From Candidatus Hydrogenedentota bacterium (GTDB lineage: Bacteria; Hydrogenedentota; Hydrogenedentia; Hydrogenedentales; CAITNO01), in contig JAKOTZ010000026.1 in NCBI GenBank assembly GCA_029776995.1, positions 1 to 36,207 on the forward strand: a DNA stretch of 36,207 nt, in the 5' to 3' direction. The first letter of the stretch is position 1. Each line of letters starts with the position of its first letter. The translations under genes and the position numbers were made by a program. Below the pieces are notes generated by a model, which saw only the letters and a list, made by a program, of their open reading frames with translations, was not told the DNA's origin and made no database searches. Positions 27,475 through 36,207 of the stretch are shown piece by piece.

Positions 27475-29259
27475 ATGCATCCGTATCGTACACACACCTG
27501 CGGTCAGCTGAGAAAAGATCATATCGGAACGGAAGTGCGCCTGTCCGGATGGATCCACCGGAAACGCGACCATGGCGGGGTTATTTTTATCGATCTTCGG
27601 GACCATTACGGCCTGGTTCAGATCGTAGTCAATCCGGATAATCCGGACTTTGGGACTGCGGAAAAAGCCCGGAACGAGTCTGTAATTACGGTTACCGGAA
27701 ACGTAATCGCGCGGGCTCCTGAAACCGTCAACCCGAATATGGAAACAGGCGAAATCGAGGTGGTAGCCCGCACGGTCCATCTGGAGTCTCCCTGCGATCA
27801 TCTGCCGTTCCCTGTGAATCAGGAAACGGATTGCGCCGAAGAATTGCGGCTCACTTACCGCTTTTTGGACCTGCGGCGGGAACGGCTCCACCGTAATATC
27901 CTGCTGAGGACTAAAACTGCGGCGCTGGTTCGCCAGCATCTCACGGAACGGGGATTTATCGAACTGCAAACCCCCATTCTTACTGCATCATCCCCGGAAG
28001 GAGCCCGAGACTTCCTGGTCCCCAGCCGCCTCTATCCGGGACACTTTTACGCGCTCCCGCAGGCGCCTCAGCAGTTTAAACAGTTGTACATGGTGGCTGG
28101 CTTCGACCGGTATTTCCAGATTGCGCCCTGTTTCCGCGATGAAGATTCCCGCGCGGACCGCAGTCCCGGAGAGTTCTACCAGATTGATATCGAAATGTCT
28201 TTTATTGAGCAGGATGATCTGTTCCATGAACTCGAGCTGTTGATGGTCCGGGTCTTTCGGGAACTGTCCAGCAAGCGGATCCAGGCGGAGGTCTTTCCCC
28301 GGATTCCGTACCGCGACGCCATGGAAAAATACGGAACGGATAAACCGGATATCCGCTTTGGCCTGGAAATGGTAGACTGCACCGACCTGTTCGCAAACTG
28401 TGAACTGAAGGTGTTTGCCGCCCAGGTGGCCTCCGGTGGCGCTGTTAAGGTAATCAACGCCAAGGGCGCTGCTGAGCAGCCCCGAAAATTCTTTGATGAC
28501 GCGGAACGGTACGCCCGGGCTGAAGGCGCCAAAGGCCTGGCATGGCTGGCAAGGAAAGACGGCGAATTCAAGGGACCCATCGCCAAATATCTCAGCGCGG
28601 CGGAACAGCAGGGGCTGATCGACAGAACCGGCTGCCAGGAAGGCGATGCCCTCTTCTTTGGCGCGGGACCCCGAACGGAAACCAACGCGCTGATGGGCAA
28701 GGTGCGTCTCTGGCTTGGGCGAAAACTGGACCTGATTGATGCCCAGGTTGCGGCATTCTGCTGGATCGTCGACTTTCCCATGTACGAGTGGAATGAACAG
28801 GAAAAGAAAATCGATTTCTGCCACAATCCTTTTTCCATGCCCCAGGGAGGGCTGGATGCGCTGAATACCCAGAATCCCCTGGATATCCTGGCCTACCAGT
28901 ACGATATCGTTTGTAATGGGGTAGAGTTGTCCTCAGGCGCCATTCGAAATCACCGCCCGGACATCATGCTGAGAGCTTTTGAGATTGCGGGCTATCCGCC
29001 GGAAGTTGTCAAGAATAAATTCCCGGCGCTGTGGAAAGCGTTCCATTACGGAGCCCCGCCGCACGGTGGGATTGCGCCCGGTTTCGACCGGCTGATTATG
29101 CTGCTTGCCGATGAACCGAATATCCGGGAAGTTACAGCATTCCCGCTGAACCAGCGTGCCCAGGATCTTCTGATGGGCGCGCCCAGCCCGGTTGAGCCCA
29201 GGCAACTAGAAGAGTTGCACCTGATTATTAATTACCCGGAGGAAAATCCCAATCAGTGA
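27475..29259 (+). CDS. aspS: Aspartyl-tRNA synthetase (bacterial type)
   Basis: ORF open from 27424; true start ATG 27475 ([35 protein letters not shown]) after GGAAAGG. Class II motifs: [46 protein letters not shown] insertion domain. Confidence 0.95.
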   Translation: MHPYRTHTCGQLRKDHIGTEVRLSGWIHRKRDHGGVIFIDLRDHYGLVQIVVNPDNPDFGTAEKARNESVITVTGNVIARAPETVNPNMETGEIEVVARTVHLESPCDHLPFPVNQETDCAEELRLTYRFLDLRRERLHRNILLRTKTAALVRQHLTERGFIELQTPILTASSPEGARDFLVPSRLYPGHFYALPQAPQQFKQLYMVAGFDRYFQIAPCFRDEDSRADRSPGEFYQIDIEMSFIEQDDLFHELELLMVRVFRELSSKRIQAEVFPRIPYRDAMEKYGTDKPDIRFGLEMVDCTDLFANCELKVFAAQVASGGAVKVINAKGAAEQPRKFFDDAERYARAEGAKGLAWLARKDGEFKGPIAKYLSAAEQQGLIDRTGCQEGDALFFGAGPRTETNALMGKVRLWLGRKLDLIDAQVAAFCWIVDFPMYEWNEQEKKIDFCHNPFSMPQGGLDALNTQNPLDILAYQYDIVCNGVELSSGAIRNHRPDIMLRAFEIAGYPPEVVKNKFPALWKAFHYGAPPHGGIAPGFDRLIMLLADEPNIREVTAFPLNQRAQDLLMGAPSPVEPRQLEELHLIINYPEENPNQ

Positions 29260-29354
29260 CCTATTCCATTCCCGGTCGCCGGACCTTTTCTTCGTGTTCC
29301 TCAAAGTACGATAAAGACGCTGGATACAGAAAGTGAGGTCCTGGAACAGCTCTC

Positions 29355-31901
29355 ATGCCCAACCAAACCAATAAACATAAGCGGGCACTTTTAATTGAGT
29401 TGTCTTTGGTGTTTTTGTGTTTATTTTTAGCCGTATTTATTCGTTTTTTGGCTTTAACTGAAAGTGCTGCGTTTCCCGAATTCCATTATCCTCTGTATGA
29501 TCCCGCCTATAACCATTATTGGGCAAAAGGGTTGGCCACAGGCGACTGGTCTCTTCCGGACTGGACCAACGATCCTGAAATTCTTACCACACCATATGGA
29601 CGTCCACCGGGATACCCCTTTTTTCTAGGTGCCGTATATAAACTATTCGGCGTAAATCCCTGGGCGCCCAGAATCGTACAATCCGCCCTGGGAATACTGG
29701 ATCTTTTTTTGCTGTATCTGCTGGTCCGCAGGGTCTTCGGCAGGGGACCGGCCATCATCAGCCTCGTATTAGGCGCGCTATTCTGGGCATTCCCGTATTA
29801 TGAAACCCAGTTGACTTATCCCTCTGTCAGCCTTTTAGTGCTTCTGCTGCTGTTTCACCTGATGGCCCTGTGGGCCGGACGCCCCAGAATTCTACTGTCC
29901 GCTGCCATGGGGCTTATTTTCGGAATATTTGGATTATTCCGTCCCAATGGTTTGCTGTTCTTGCCGTTCCTCATGATCTGGATGTTCTATGCGGCCCGCA
30001 GCCAAAGGTTACTCCGCCGCTGGTTACCGTCTGTCCTTTGGCTGGTGGGCGGGCTTGCGGTGGCGGTCGCGCTGGTTCTCATACGGAACTGGATAGTTGC
30101 CCGCGATTTCGTGTTCATATCGGCTTACGGGGGAATTAATTTTTATGCGGGTAATCACGAAAACGCTCCGCTCACAGAACCCGAAATACCGGAACTTCAT
30201 CTTCTGGCGGGAGTCAGAAACTGGAGCTGCTTTGATTACCCGCTCATTGTGCGGGGCCTGGGTGAACATCTGGGCAAGCCTGTCCGGTTCAGCGAGGCTA
30301 ACCGGTGGTTTTACCACCAGGGTGTTACCTGGATATGGCGCAATCCGGGGGATTTTCTGAAAGGGCTTTGGAAAAAAACGCTGCTGTTCTGGGGACCCGT
30401 GGACGTCACCAATGATACCGTGCCGGAACTGGACCGCATCCATTCCCCTCTTTACGCCAAACTTCCCGGGTTTTCCTTGCTCATGACGTTGTTCCTGGCC
30501 GGCATTACCCTCTGGGCACTTGCTGTCCGCTATGGAACCATTTCGCCGCATGCCCGGGTTATGGCATCAGGCCTGCTGCTTTTTCTGCTGTCTTATTTCC
30601 TTTCCGTGCTGCCTTATTTTGTGGCTGGACGCTATCGCATGGAAGTTGTTCCGGTTATGCTCATTTTTGGGGGATTGGGCTTATGGATCATCTTCCAGTG
30701 GTTATACCGTAAACAGTGGCGCTCCTTGATTACAGCTGCGTTTATACTGGCCTCGGCAGCCATACTCGCCGGAGTTAACTGGTCCGGTTACATGCCATCC
30801 GCAGCAACCTGGCACCTCCGCAAAGCAATGGCCGCATCTTCCGCGGGAGACATTGAAACCGCAAAAAACCAGTACGCTCTGGCCTTGGCGCGCGGAGCGG
30901 ATCCCGCTACGGTTTGGAATAACCTTGGTAATCTGGCGCTGCAAACGGGGGATCGGGAGCAGGCAGAAAATCTTTTCGCCAAAGCAACTGCAGCCGACCC
31001 TCTTAATGTTTTTGCCGCGGCGAATCTGGCCCGTCTGCGGGCTGATTCAGGAAATACGGAACAGGCTTTAGCCCTTTGCGAAGAAGCTATACGGCAAAGT
31101 CCACGGAATCCATGGGGCTGGGTGGCTGCCGGTCGCATCGCGCTGGACGAGGGACAATACCCACAGGCATTAACCTGGCTCTCCCGGGCGGCAATGCTTC
31201 AGCCGGAAAACGGCCTGATTGCTTACGACCTGTCACGGGCCTATTACCTGAATGGTAAGCTTCAGGAAGCCATCCAATGGGGCAGAAAGGCTGCGGACCG
31301 GCTGGTCAATATGGCTAAGCCGCGCAGCAATCTGGGCTGGATGCTTGGAGTTTCCGGTAACGTCGAAGAAGCAGAGCAGATGCTTCAGGATGCGCTGCGG
31401 CTGAAACCGGATTTAGTAATAGCCAGGATCAACCTGGCCGAATTACGGCTTTCATGGAATAATCCGACTGGCGCACTGGATGCGCTGACGGATGGGTTTG
31501 ACCGGCAACAGGCAACGGCGGACTGGTGGTATACCCTGGGCCGGGTCTACGAGGCAAACAACGATTTCTCGGGCGCGGTGCAGGCCTATCGGGAGGCGGT
31601 GAATATACGTCCTGGGTTTGCGGAAGTCTGGAATAACCTGGGACTGATTGCGCAGAAACAGGGACAGTTAGATGACGCGGTAAGCTGCTTCCAGCGGGCT
31701 ATCGAAGCGGATCCCGATTTCATGAAACCCCGTTTCAACCTGGCCCAGGTGTACTGCGCAAGCGGACAGACGGAAGAAGCCCGTCGGATTTTTGAACATC
31801 TCATCCAGCAGTTGGGTCCGGAACACCCGGAAGTTAACCTGGTCAAAGACGCGCTGAATAATTGTTCCCGGCAAAATCAGACTGCCCCCGAGACGCGCTG
31901 A
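29355..31901 (+). CDS. GT-C fold membrane glycosyltransferase with C-terminal TPR repeats
   Basis: 848 aa; multiple TM helices; ArnT/PMT-like loop (DPAYNHYWAKGLATGDW ... TPYGRPPGYPFFLGAVYKLFG); several TPRs (ATVWNNLGNLALQTGDREQAENLFAKATAADPLN ... AEVWNNLGLIAQKQGQLDDAVSCFQRAIEADPDF). Confidence 0.82.
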   Translation: MPNQTNKHKRALLIELSLVFLCLFLAVFIRFLALTESAAFPEFHYPLYDPAYNHYWAKGLATGDWSLPDWTNDPEILTTPYGRPPGYPFFLGAVYKLFGVNPWAPRIVQSALGILDLFLLYLLVRRVFGRGPAIISLVLGALFWAFPYYETQLTYPSVSLLVLLLLFHLMALWAGRPRILLSAAMGLIFGIFGLFRPNGLLFLPFLMIWMFYAARSQRLLRRWLPSVLWLVGGLAVAVALVLIRNWIVARDFVFISAYGGINFYAGNHENAPLTEPEIPELHLLAGVRNWSCFDYPLIVRGLGEHLGKPVRFSEANRWFYHQGVTWIWRNPGDFLKGLWKKTLLFWGPVDVTNDTVPELDRIHSPLYAKLPGFSLLMTLFLAGITLWALAVRYGTISPHARVMASGLLLFLLSYFLSVLPYFVAGRYRMEVVPVMLIFGGLGLWIIFQWLYRKQWRSLITAAFILASAAILAGVNWSGYMPSAATWHLRKAMAASSAGDIETAKNQYALALARGADPATVWNNLGNLALQTGDREQAENLFAKATAADPLNVFAAANLARLRADSGNTEQALALCEEAIRQSPRNPWGWVAAGRIALDEGQYPQALTWLSRAAMLQPENGLIAYDLSRAYYLNGKLQEAIQWGRKAADRLVNMAKPRSNLGWMLGVSGNVEEAEQMLQDALRLKPDLVIARINLAELRLSWNNPTGALDALTDGFDRQQATADWWYTLGRVYEANNDFSGAVQAYREAVNIRPGFAEVWNNLGLIAQKQGQLDDAVSCFQRAIEADPDFMKPRFNLAQVYCASGQTEEARRIFEHLIQQLGPEHPEVNLVKDALNNCSRQNQTAPETR

Positions 31902-31991
31902 ACAGCCGCGCTTGCGTAAACTTAAGGCATATCCATACACTGAACGAGAGCCTTAGTCCACATCGCCGCCGGAAAAAGAACGGAGACGAAA

Positions 31992-34844
31992 ATGATATCG
32001 GGGATACTGACGACTATTTACCTGTGCTCCGGAGCAGGCACGTTCCCTTTTGATGGCGCGGCATGGCTGCGTGATCCCCGGCATGGGGGATATGAAATTG
32101 TCAATGTTTTTCACCGGGAACACGAACATGCTGAGGAAACGGCGGAAACCCCACTTAACCTCCACACCCTGTTTCGCCACGAATTCACCGTGCGGGAAAA
32201 CCTGAAAGAAGCTGTGCTGGCATTCTCCGCCGATGATTACGCTGTTCTCTACTGCAATGGGCAGCGCGTCGGACAGGGGCCCGAGGGGGGATACCCATGG
32301 GCATATCCTTTTCAAACCCTTGAAATTTCTGCGTTTCTCCATGAAGGAATCAACTGTATTGGCGCGCACCTGTATTATCAGGGGTTGATCAACCGGGTGT
32401 GGTGCAGTGGCGATAACCGATCCGGCTTTACGGCGATACTCCGCCTGACTTACCGGGACGGCGCCGTGGAAACCATTGCGACTGATCCATCAACATGGCA
32501 CTGCATGCCGCTGACTGCCTTCAGCGGAGATGAGACCACCGGCTACAAAACTCAGTTCCTCGAACATATTGACATGCGCCTGGTTCCAAAAGGGTGGAAA
32601 TTGCCGGGATTTACGGAAGAAGGATGGATAGAACCTCTCGCGGAGTGGCAGGATCACATCTTTGTTCCCCAGCCGACCCCTGTGCTCCAGATATATCCTG
32701 TGCGGCCCAAAGAAATCAGAAAAATCGGCCAGGACCGGTATTTTTTTGATTTTGGCCGGGAAATCGTTGGACACACACGCATAAAGATTCGGGGAAACCC
32801 CGGGCATATTATTACTGTCAGGCATGGGGAAGAGCTAAAAGAGCCTTTCCAGGTCCGTTATGACATGCGGGCCAACTGCCGATACGAAGAATTCCCCGTA
32901 CTGTCCGGAGAAGAGGATGAAATTGAATTTTTTGATTACCGCGCTTTCCGGTATCTGGAAATCCTGGATGCGCCGGAGGTGCCGGACGTCTGGGTTGACG
33001 TACGTCACCACCCGTTTGATGACCGCGCCGTTCAGTTCGAGTCGGCTGACTTGCAACTGAAATCGATCTGGGACCTCTGTGCGCACGGGGTTAAAATGGG
33101 TTGCCAGGGAGGTATGCTGGACTGTCCCAGCCGGGAAAAAGGACAGTATCTGGGCGACGCAGTCATTACATCCCGATCGCACCTCTGGCTGACCGCGGAC
33201 GCATCACTTACCCGAAAGGCTTTGCGCGAGTTCATGGCGTCCCAGCGAATCTGCCCCGGAATGATGGCCGTGGCTCCGGGAAGTTTCATGCAGGAAATCG
33301 CCGAATATTCACTGCAGTTTCCGCTCATGCTCTGGAAATACTATGAGATGACCGGGGATCGGGATCTCTTGCGTCAGGCAGCGGATGAATCACTGCCCAA
33401 ACTCTTTGGATATTTCTCAAAATTCGAATCCGACAAAGGGCTGCTCGAGGGATTTTACAAAAATCAGGAAAAATGGGTTCTGGTGGACTGGCCGGCCAAC
33501 CTTAGGGATGATTTTGATTATGATTATGCTGAGGGTAAAGCCAACGCCGTGCTGAATGCATTTTATTATGGCGGACTACGCACGGCCGCGCGCATCGAAC
33601 GGGAAATCGGACGCGATGGCGTTCGCTATGATACCCGGGCCGACCGTGTCGCCGCGGGATTTGCTGAACATCTGGCGAATCCTGAAACCGGCCTTTACAC
33701 TGATGCGCCCGGGTCTCAGCACAGTTCGCTCCATGCCAACGCGGTACCACTCGCCTTCGGCCTGTACGAAGGCGCGGACCGACAAAAAATGCTGGATCTT
33801 ATACGCGAAAAAGGACTGAACTGCGGCGTTTACATCGCTTCATATGTCATTGAAGCATGCTTCCAGAATGGTGCCGCACAACTGGGCTGGGAATTGCTGA
33901 CCAACGATTCTGCACACTCCTGGAAAGAAATGATCCGGCAGGGGGCCACAGCCTGCACGGAAGTCTGGAGTCCCGACCAGAAAAAAAATATGAGCTGGTG
34001 TCACCCGTGGAGCTCCAGCCCGATCTATCTGATTACTGAGCATGTACTGGGAATCCGGCCTGCCGCGCCGGGATGGAACGCCATACGCGTGGCGCCACCT
34101 ATGATATCCGGTTTGCCGCCACTGTCGCTCCGGTTGCCAATTGCCACGGGCACCCTGCAGGTCGCCTGGGACCCCTCTTCGGGATACACCGTGATATCCC
34201 CTGAGGGTATACCGATCGAAGCGCTTCCTCCGGATGGGACAAAAATCACCACCATTTCAAGAACATCTTTCAGGAAGCCGGTTATGTCAGAAAAACTGAA
34301 TACCGCCATGAAAAGGGCGAACTGGTCGGACAGAGTGGGGCAGGGGAGAGGTATCCTCGTGCTGATTCCCGAACAGCGGCTGTACGTGATCCAGGACGGC
34401 GTGCCGGTATGGCAGGCTGCATGTTCCACCGCACTGAACGGGGTCGGCGCCGAAATTAATTCCGAAAAGACTCCGCCCGGCTGGCACCGTATCTGTGAGA
34501 AAATCGGGGCGGACGCGCCATGGGGAGCTATTTTTCGCTCCAGAGTTTATACGGGACGCTGCTGGCGCCCGGGAGAAAAAACAAAAGAAGACCTGGTTTT
34601 GTCCCGCATCCTGTGGCTGGAAGGGTTGGAGGAGGGCGTTAACGCGGGAAAGAACAGTAAAGGCATATCTGTAGATTCCCGGGAAAGGGCCATATACATT
34701 CACGGTACCAACGATGAAGAAAAAATCGGATCCCCTTCCTCTCATGGATGTGTCCGCATGTTGAATGACGATGTAATCACCCTGTTTGACAGATGGAGCG
34801 AAGTCGGCGACCTGGTTTTCCTGGATCCCGGTGATACCGTATAA
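31992..34844 (+). CDS. GH78 alpha-L-rhamnosidase-like protein fused in frame to an L,D-transpeptidase (YkuD) domain
   Basis: 950 aa. Residues about 1-760: FRHEFTVRENLKEAVLAFSADDYAVLYCNGQRVG, MLDCPSREKGQYLGDAVI, GATACTEVWSP. C-terminal part: LVLIPEQRLYVIQDGVPVW, TPPGWHRICEKIGADAPWGAIF, IYIHGTNDEEKIGSPSSHGCVRM. In-frame ATG at 34284 (MSEKLN). Confidence 0.8.
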   Translation: MISGILTTIYLCSGAGTFPFDGAAWLRDPRHGGYEIVNVFHREHEHAEETAETPLNLHTLFRHEFTVRENLKEAVLAFSADDYAVLYCNGQRVGQGPEGGYPWAYPFQTLEISAFLHEGINCIGAHLYYQGLINRVWCSGDNRSGFTAILRLTYRDGAVETIATDPSTWHCMPLTAFSGDETTGYKTQFLEHIDMRLVPKGWKLPGFTEEGWIEPLAEWQDHIFVPQPTPVLQIYPVRPKEIRKIGQDRYFFDFGREIVGHTRIKIRGNPGHIITVRHGEELKEPFQVRYDMRANCRYEEFPVLSGEEDEIEFFDYRAFRYLEILDAPEVPDVWVDVRHHPFDDRAVQFESADLQLKSIWDLCAHGVKMGCQGGMLDCPSREKGQYLGDAVITSRSHLWLTADASLTRKALREFMASQRICPGMMAVAPGSFMQEIAEYSLQFPLMLWKYYEMTGDRDLLRQAADESLPKLFGYFSKFESDKGLLEGFYKNQEKWVLVDWPANLRDDFDYDYAEGKANAVLNAFYYGGLRTAARIEREIGRDGVRYDTRADRVAAGFAEHLANPETGLYTDAPGSQHSSLHANAVPLAFGLYEGADRQKMLDLIREKGLNCGVYIASYVIEACFQNGAAQLGWELLTNDSAHSWKEMIRQGATACTEVWSPDQKKNMSWCHPWSSSPIYLITEHVLGIRPAAPGWNAIRVAPPMISGLPPLSLRLPIATGTLQVAWDPSSGYTVISPEGIPIEALPPDGTKITTISRTSFRKPVMSEKLNTAMKRANWSDRVGQGRGILVLIPEQRLYVIQDGVPVWQAACSTALNGVGAEINSEKTPPGWHRICEKIGADAPWGAIFRSRVYTGRCWRPGEKTKEDLVLSRILWLEGLEEGVNAGKNSKGISVDSRERAIYIHGTNDEEKIGSPSSHGCVRMLNDDVITLFDRWSEVGDLVFLDPGDTV

Positions 34845-34861
34845 AGAAAACACGTTTTTCC

Positions 34862-35530
34862 TCAGTAGGAGGTACGCGCTCGCCGCCGTATCCAGATGAT
34901 GGCAGCAAGGGCCGTAACGAGAAACAGCGCCATCAGGATAACGGCGACTGGAAACAGGACACTATCCGTGATAATAAGCAAAGGCAGTAACAACAGACGC
35001 ACCAGCGCAGCCAGTAAAGGCGAGTGGTTGATGTGTTCAGCCAGGGCCGGACTCAGGCGATAGTACACATCAACAAAGGCCGCCCCCGCAACCGACGTGA
35101 GAAGATATTTATCCCGCCACGAGCGCAGCACGTTAACCTCGCGGGCCATGGGGGTTCCCCATGCGGCCGAGGCGATAAAACAGGGATCATCCAGACGACG
35201 GGATTCCGCCAGCCGCACGATGCCCAGCGCCACCAGGATAATGCCACCAAGCGCCAGATACAGTTCCAGCCACGATGGCTCGCGGCCTTCTTCTTCCTCA
35301 TCATCCTGGCCTGAGCCGTCATCACCATACAGGTCATCCTGTTTCGCGAAAAGCCAAAGCGTAGGGGAAAGCGCTCCGACAAGCCTCTCGGTCTGCGTTT
35401 CCTGTTGAGGATACACCTCACTCCCAGATGAAACATCGGGTGCATCGGATACCGTCGCCCAGGCAGGAATCAACAGTCCCGCCCAAACAGCCGCACACAG
35501 GACAGACATATAGAAAAAACGGTTGAACAT
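34862..35530 (-). CDS. Membrane protein with CFI-box motif and C-terminal TM plus basic tail; function unknown
   Basis: 222 aa; N-terminal signal; CFIASAAWGTPMAREVNVLRSWRDKYLLTSVAGAAFVDVYYRLSPALAEHI followed by TM and RRRARTSY. Confidence 0.6.
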   Translation of the reverse strand: MFNRFFYMSVLCAAVWAGLLIPAWATVSDAPDVSSGSEVYPQQETQTERLVGALSPTLWLFAKQDDLYGDDGSGQDDEEEEGREPSWLELYLALGGIILVALGIVRLAESRRLDDPCFIASAAWGTPMAREVNVLRSWRDKYLLTSVAGAAFVDVYYRLSPALAEHINHSPLLAALVRLLLLPLLIITDSVLFPVAVILMALFLVTALAAIIWIRRRARTSY

Positions 35531-35622
35531 ATTAAGCCCTTCCAGATTTCGCCATCCAAACGCAGTAAAAGTTTATACCGGCCGGCCGCACCGCTCAAAA
35601 TCTGCAAGGAAAAAACAGGTGA

Positions 35623-36207
35623 CTAAAAACGCTGAACCCGGAAATGGCAGTAGGGCTTTGTGCCTTTGCGTTCATAGTAACGCTGATGGTAGGGCTCAGC
35701 CGGCCAGAAAACATCCGCCGCCACAATCTGAGTAACAACATCGTAGCCCTTTTCACGCAGTTCGTGAATGAGCCGCTCAGCAACTGCGCGCTGCTCAGGT
35801 GAAGTGTAAAACACCGCGGATCTGTACTGATCTCCCACGTCCGGCCCCTGTCGATTAAGTTGCGTCGGATCATGAATTTCAAAAAATACCCTGGTCAGCG
35901 CTTCATAAGAAACTTTTGACGGATCAAACAGGACCTCGACTGCTTCCGCGTGACCGGTGGTATGGCTGCACACCTCCTCATAGGTCGGGTACGGTTTATG
36001 GCCTCCGGTGTAACCGACCCGGGTCTCGACTACTCCGCTTACCTGGCGTAACAGATACTCGACACCCCAGAAACATCCTCCGGCAAACACCGCCCGTTCC
36101 AGCGGTTTTACCCACCCGGGTTCGGACACAACAGGCGCGGAAGTACTGCCAGGAGTCGAACCCTCCACGCCAGGCACTGGCTGCGACTCAGGCTTAGCAG
36201 CAGATTT
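35623..36207 (-). CDS. msrA: Peptide methionine sulfoxide reductase MsrA, 5' end runs off the window
   Basis: [78 protein letters not shown]. Frame stays open to the right edge ([16 protein letters not shown]...), upstream of the listed GTG start. Confidence 0.93.
   Translation of the reverse strand, partial: KSAAKPESQPVPGVEGSTPGSTSAPVVSEPGWVKPLERAVFAGGCFWGVEYLLRQVSGVVETRVGYTGGHKPYPTYEEVCSHTTGHAEAVEVLFDPSKVSYEALTRVFFEIHDPTQLNRQGPDVGDQYRSAVFYTSPEQRAVAERLIHELREKGYDVVTQIVAADVFWPAEPYHQRYYERKGTKPYCHFRVQRF

Noticed and set aside
27988-28838. Minus-strand ORFs of 278 and 220 aa inside aspS
   Set aside because: Antisense to highly conserved AspRS motifs; explained by codon-position bias.
29274-29290. 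Possible rho-independent terminator after aspS (GGTC-GCCG-GACC then TTTT)
   Set aside because: Stem is only 4 bp and the T-run is short; not strong enough to call.
31922-31956. Inverted repeat TAAGGC...GCCTTA between the GT-C/TPR gene and the GH78 gene
   Set aside because: Short arms with a loop of about 20 nt and no T-tract; likely chance.
1-36207. CRISPR arrays, transposons, phage or defence islands
   Set aside because: No regularly spaced repeats, transposase/integrase motifs or known defence proteins recognised by eye.

Overview
The window is about 36.2 kb of gene-dense bacterial chromosome, probably from a diderm, saccharolytic anaerobe. A PVC-type lineage such as Kiritimatiellota or Lentisphaerae is only a guess. 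I found no rRNA, tRNA, CRISPR array, transposase or prophage signature. Left to right: LptD/OstA outer-membrane assembly protein; zinc-ribbon membrane protein; MenF and MenD (menaquinone); a two-domain CE15-like alpha/beta hydrolase; an [FeFe]-hydrogenase maturation operon (hydG, TM1266-type regulator, aspartate ammonia-lyase, hydF; no hydE seen); on the minus strand ilvD, a parallel beta-helix protein and a NUDIX hydrolase; DsbD; cardiolipin synthase; a small anchored protein (-); a DAACS symporter (-); a putative unassigned glycoside hydrolase (-); a PabB-PabC fusion (-); AspRS; a GT-C glycosyltransferase with TPRs; a GH78 rhamnosidase-like protein fused in frame to an L,D-transpeptidase; a CFI-box membrane protein (-); and a 5'-truncated MsrA (-). 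Most of this is ordinary housekeeping content. The items most worth a second look are the GH78::L,D-transpeptidase ORF, the 712-aa putative glycosidase, the palindrome-rich AT island upstream of hydG, the hydE-less hyd cluster with embedded aspA, and the hydrolase whose second domain has Ala at the nucleophile elbow. I did not find clear evidence of a wholly new multi-gene system.
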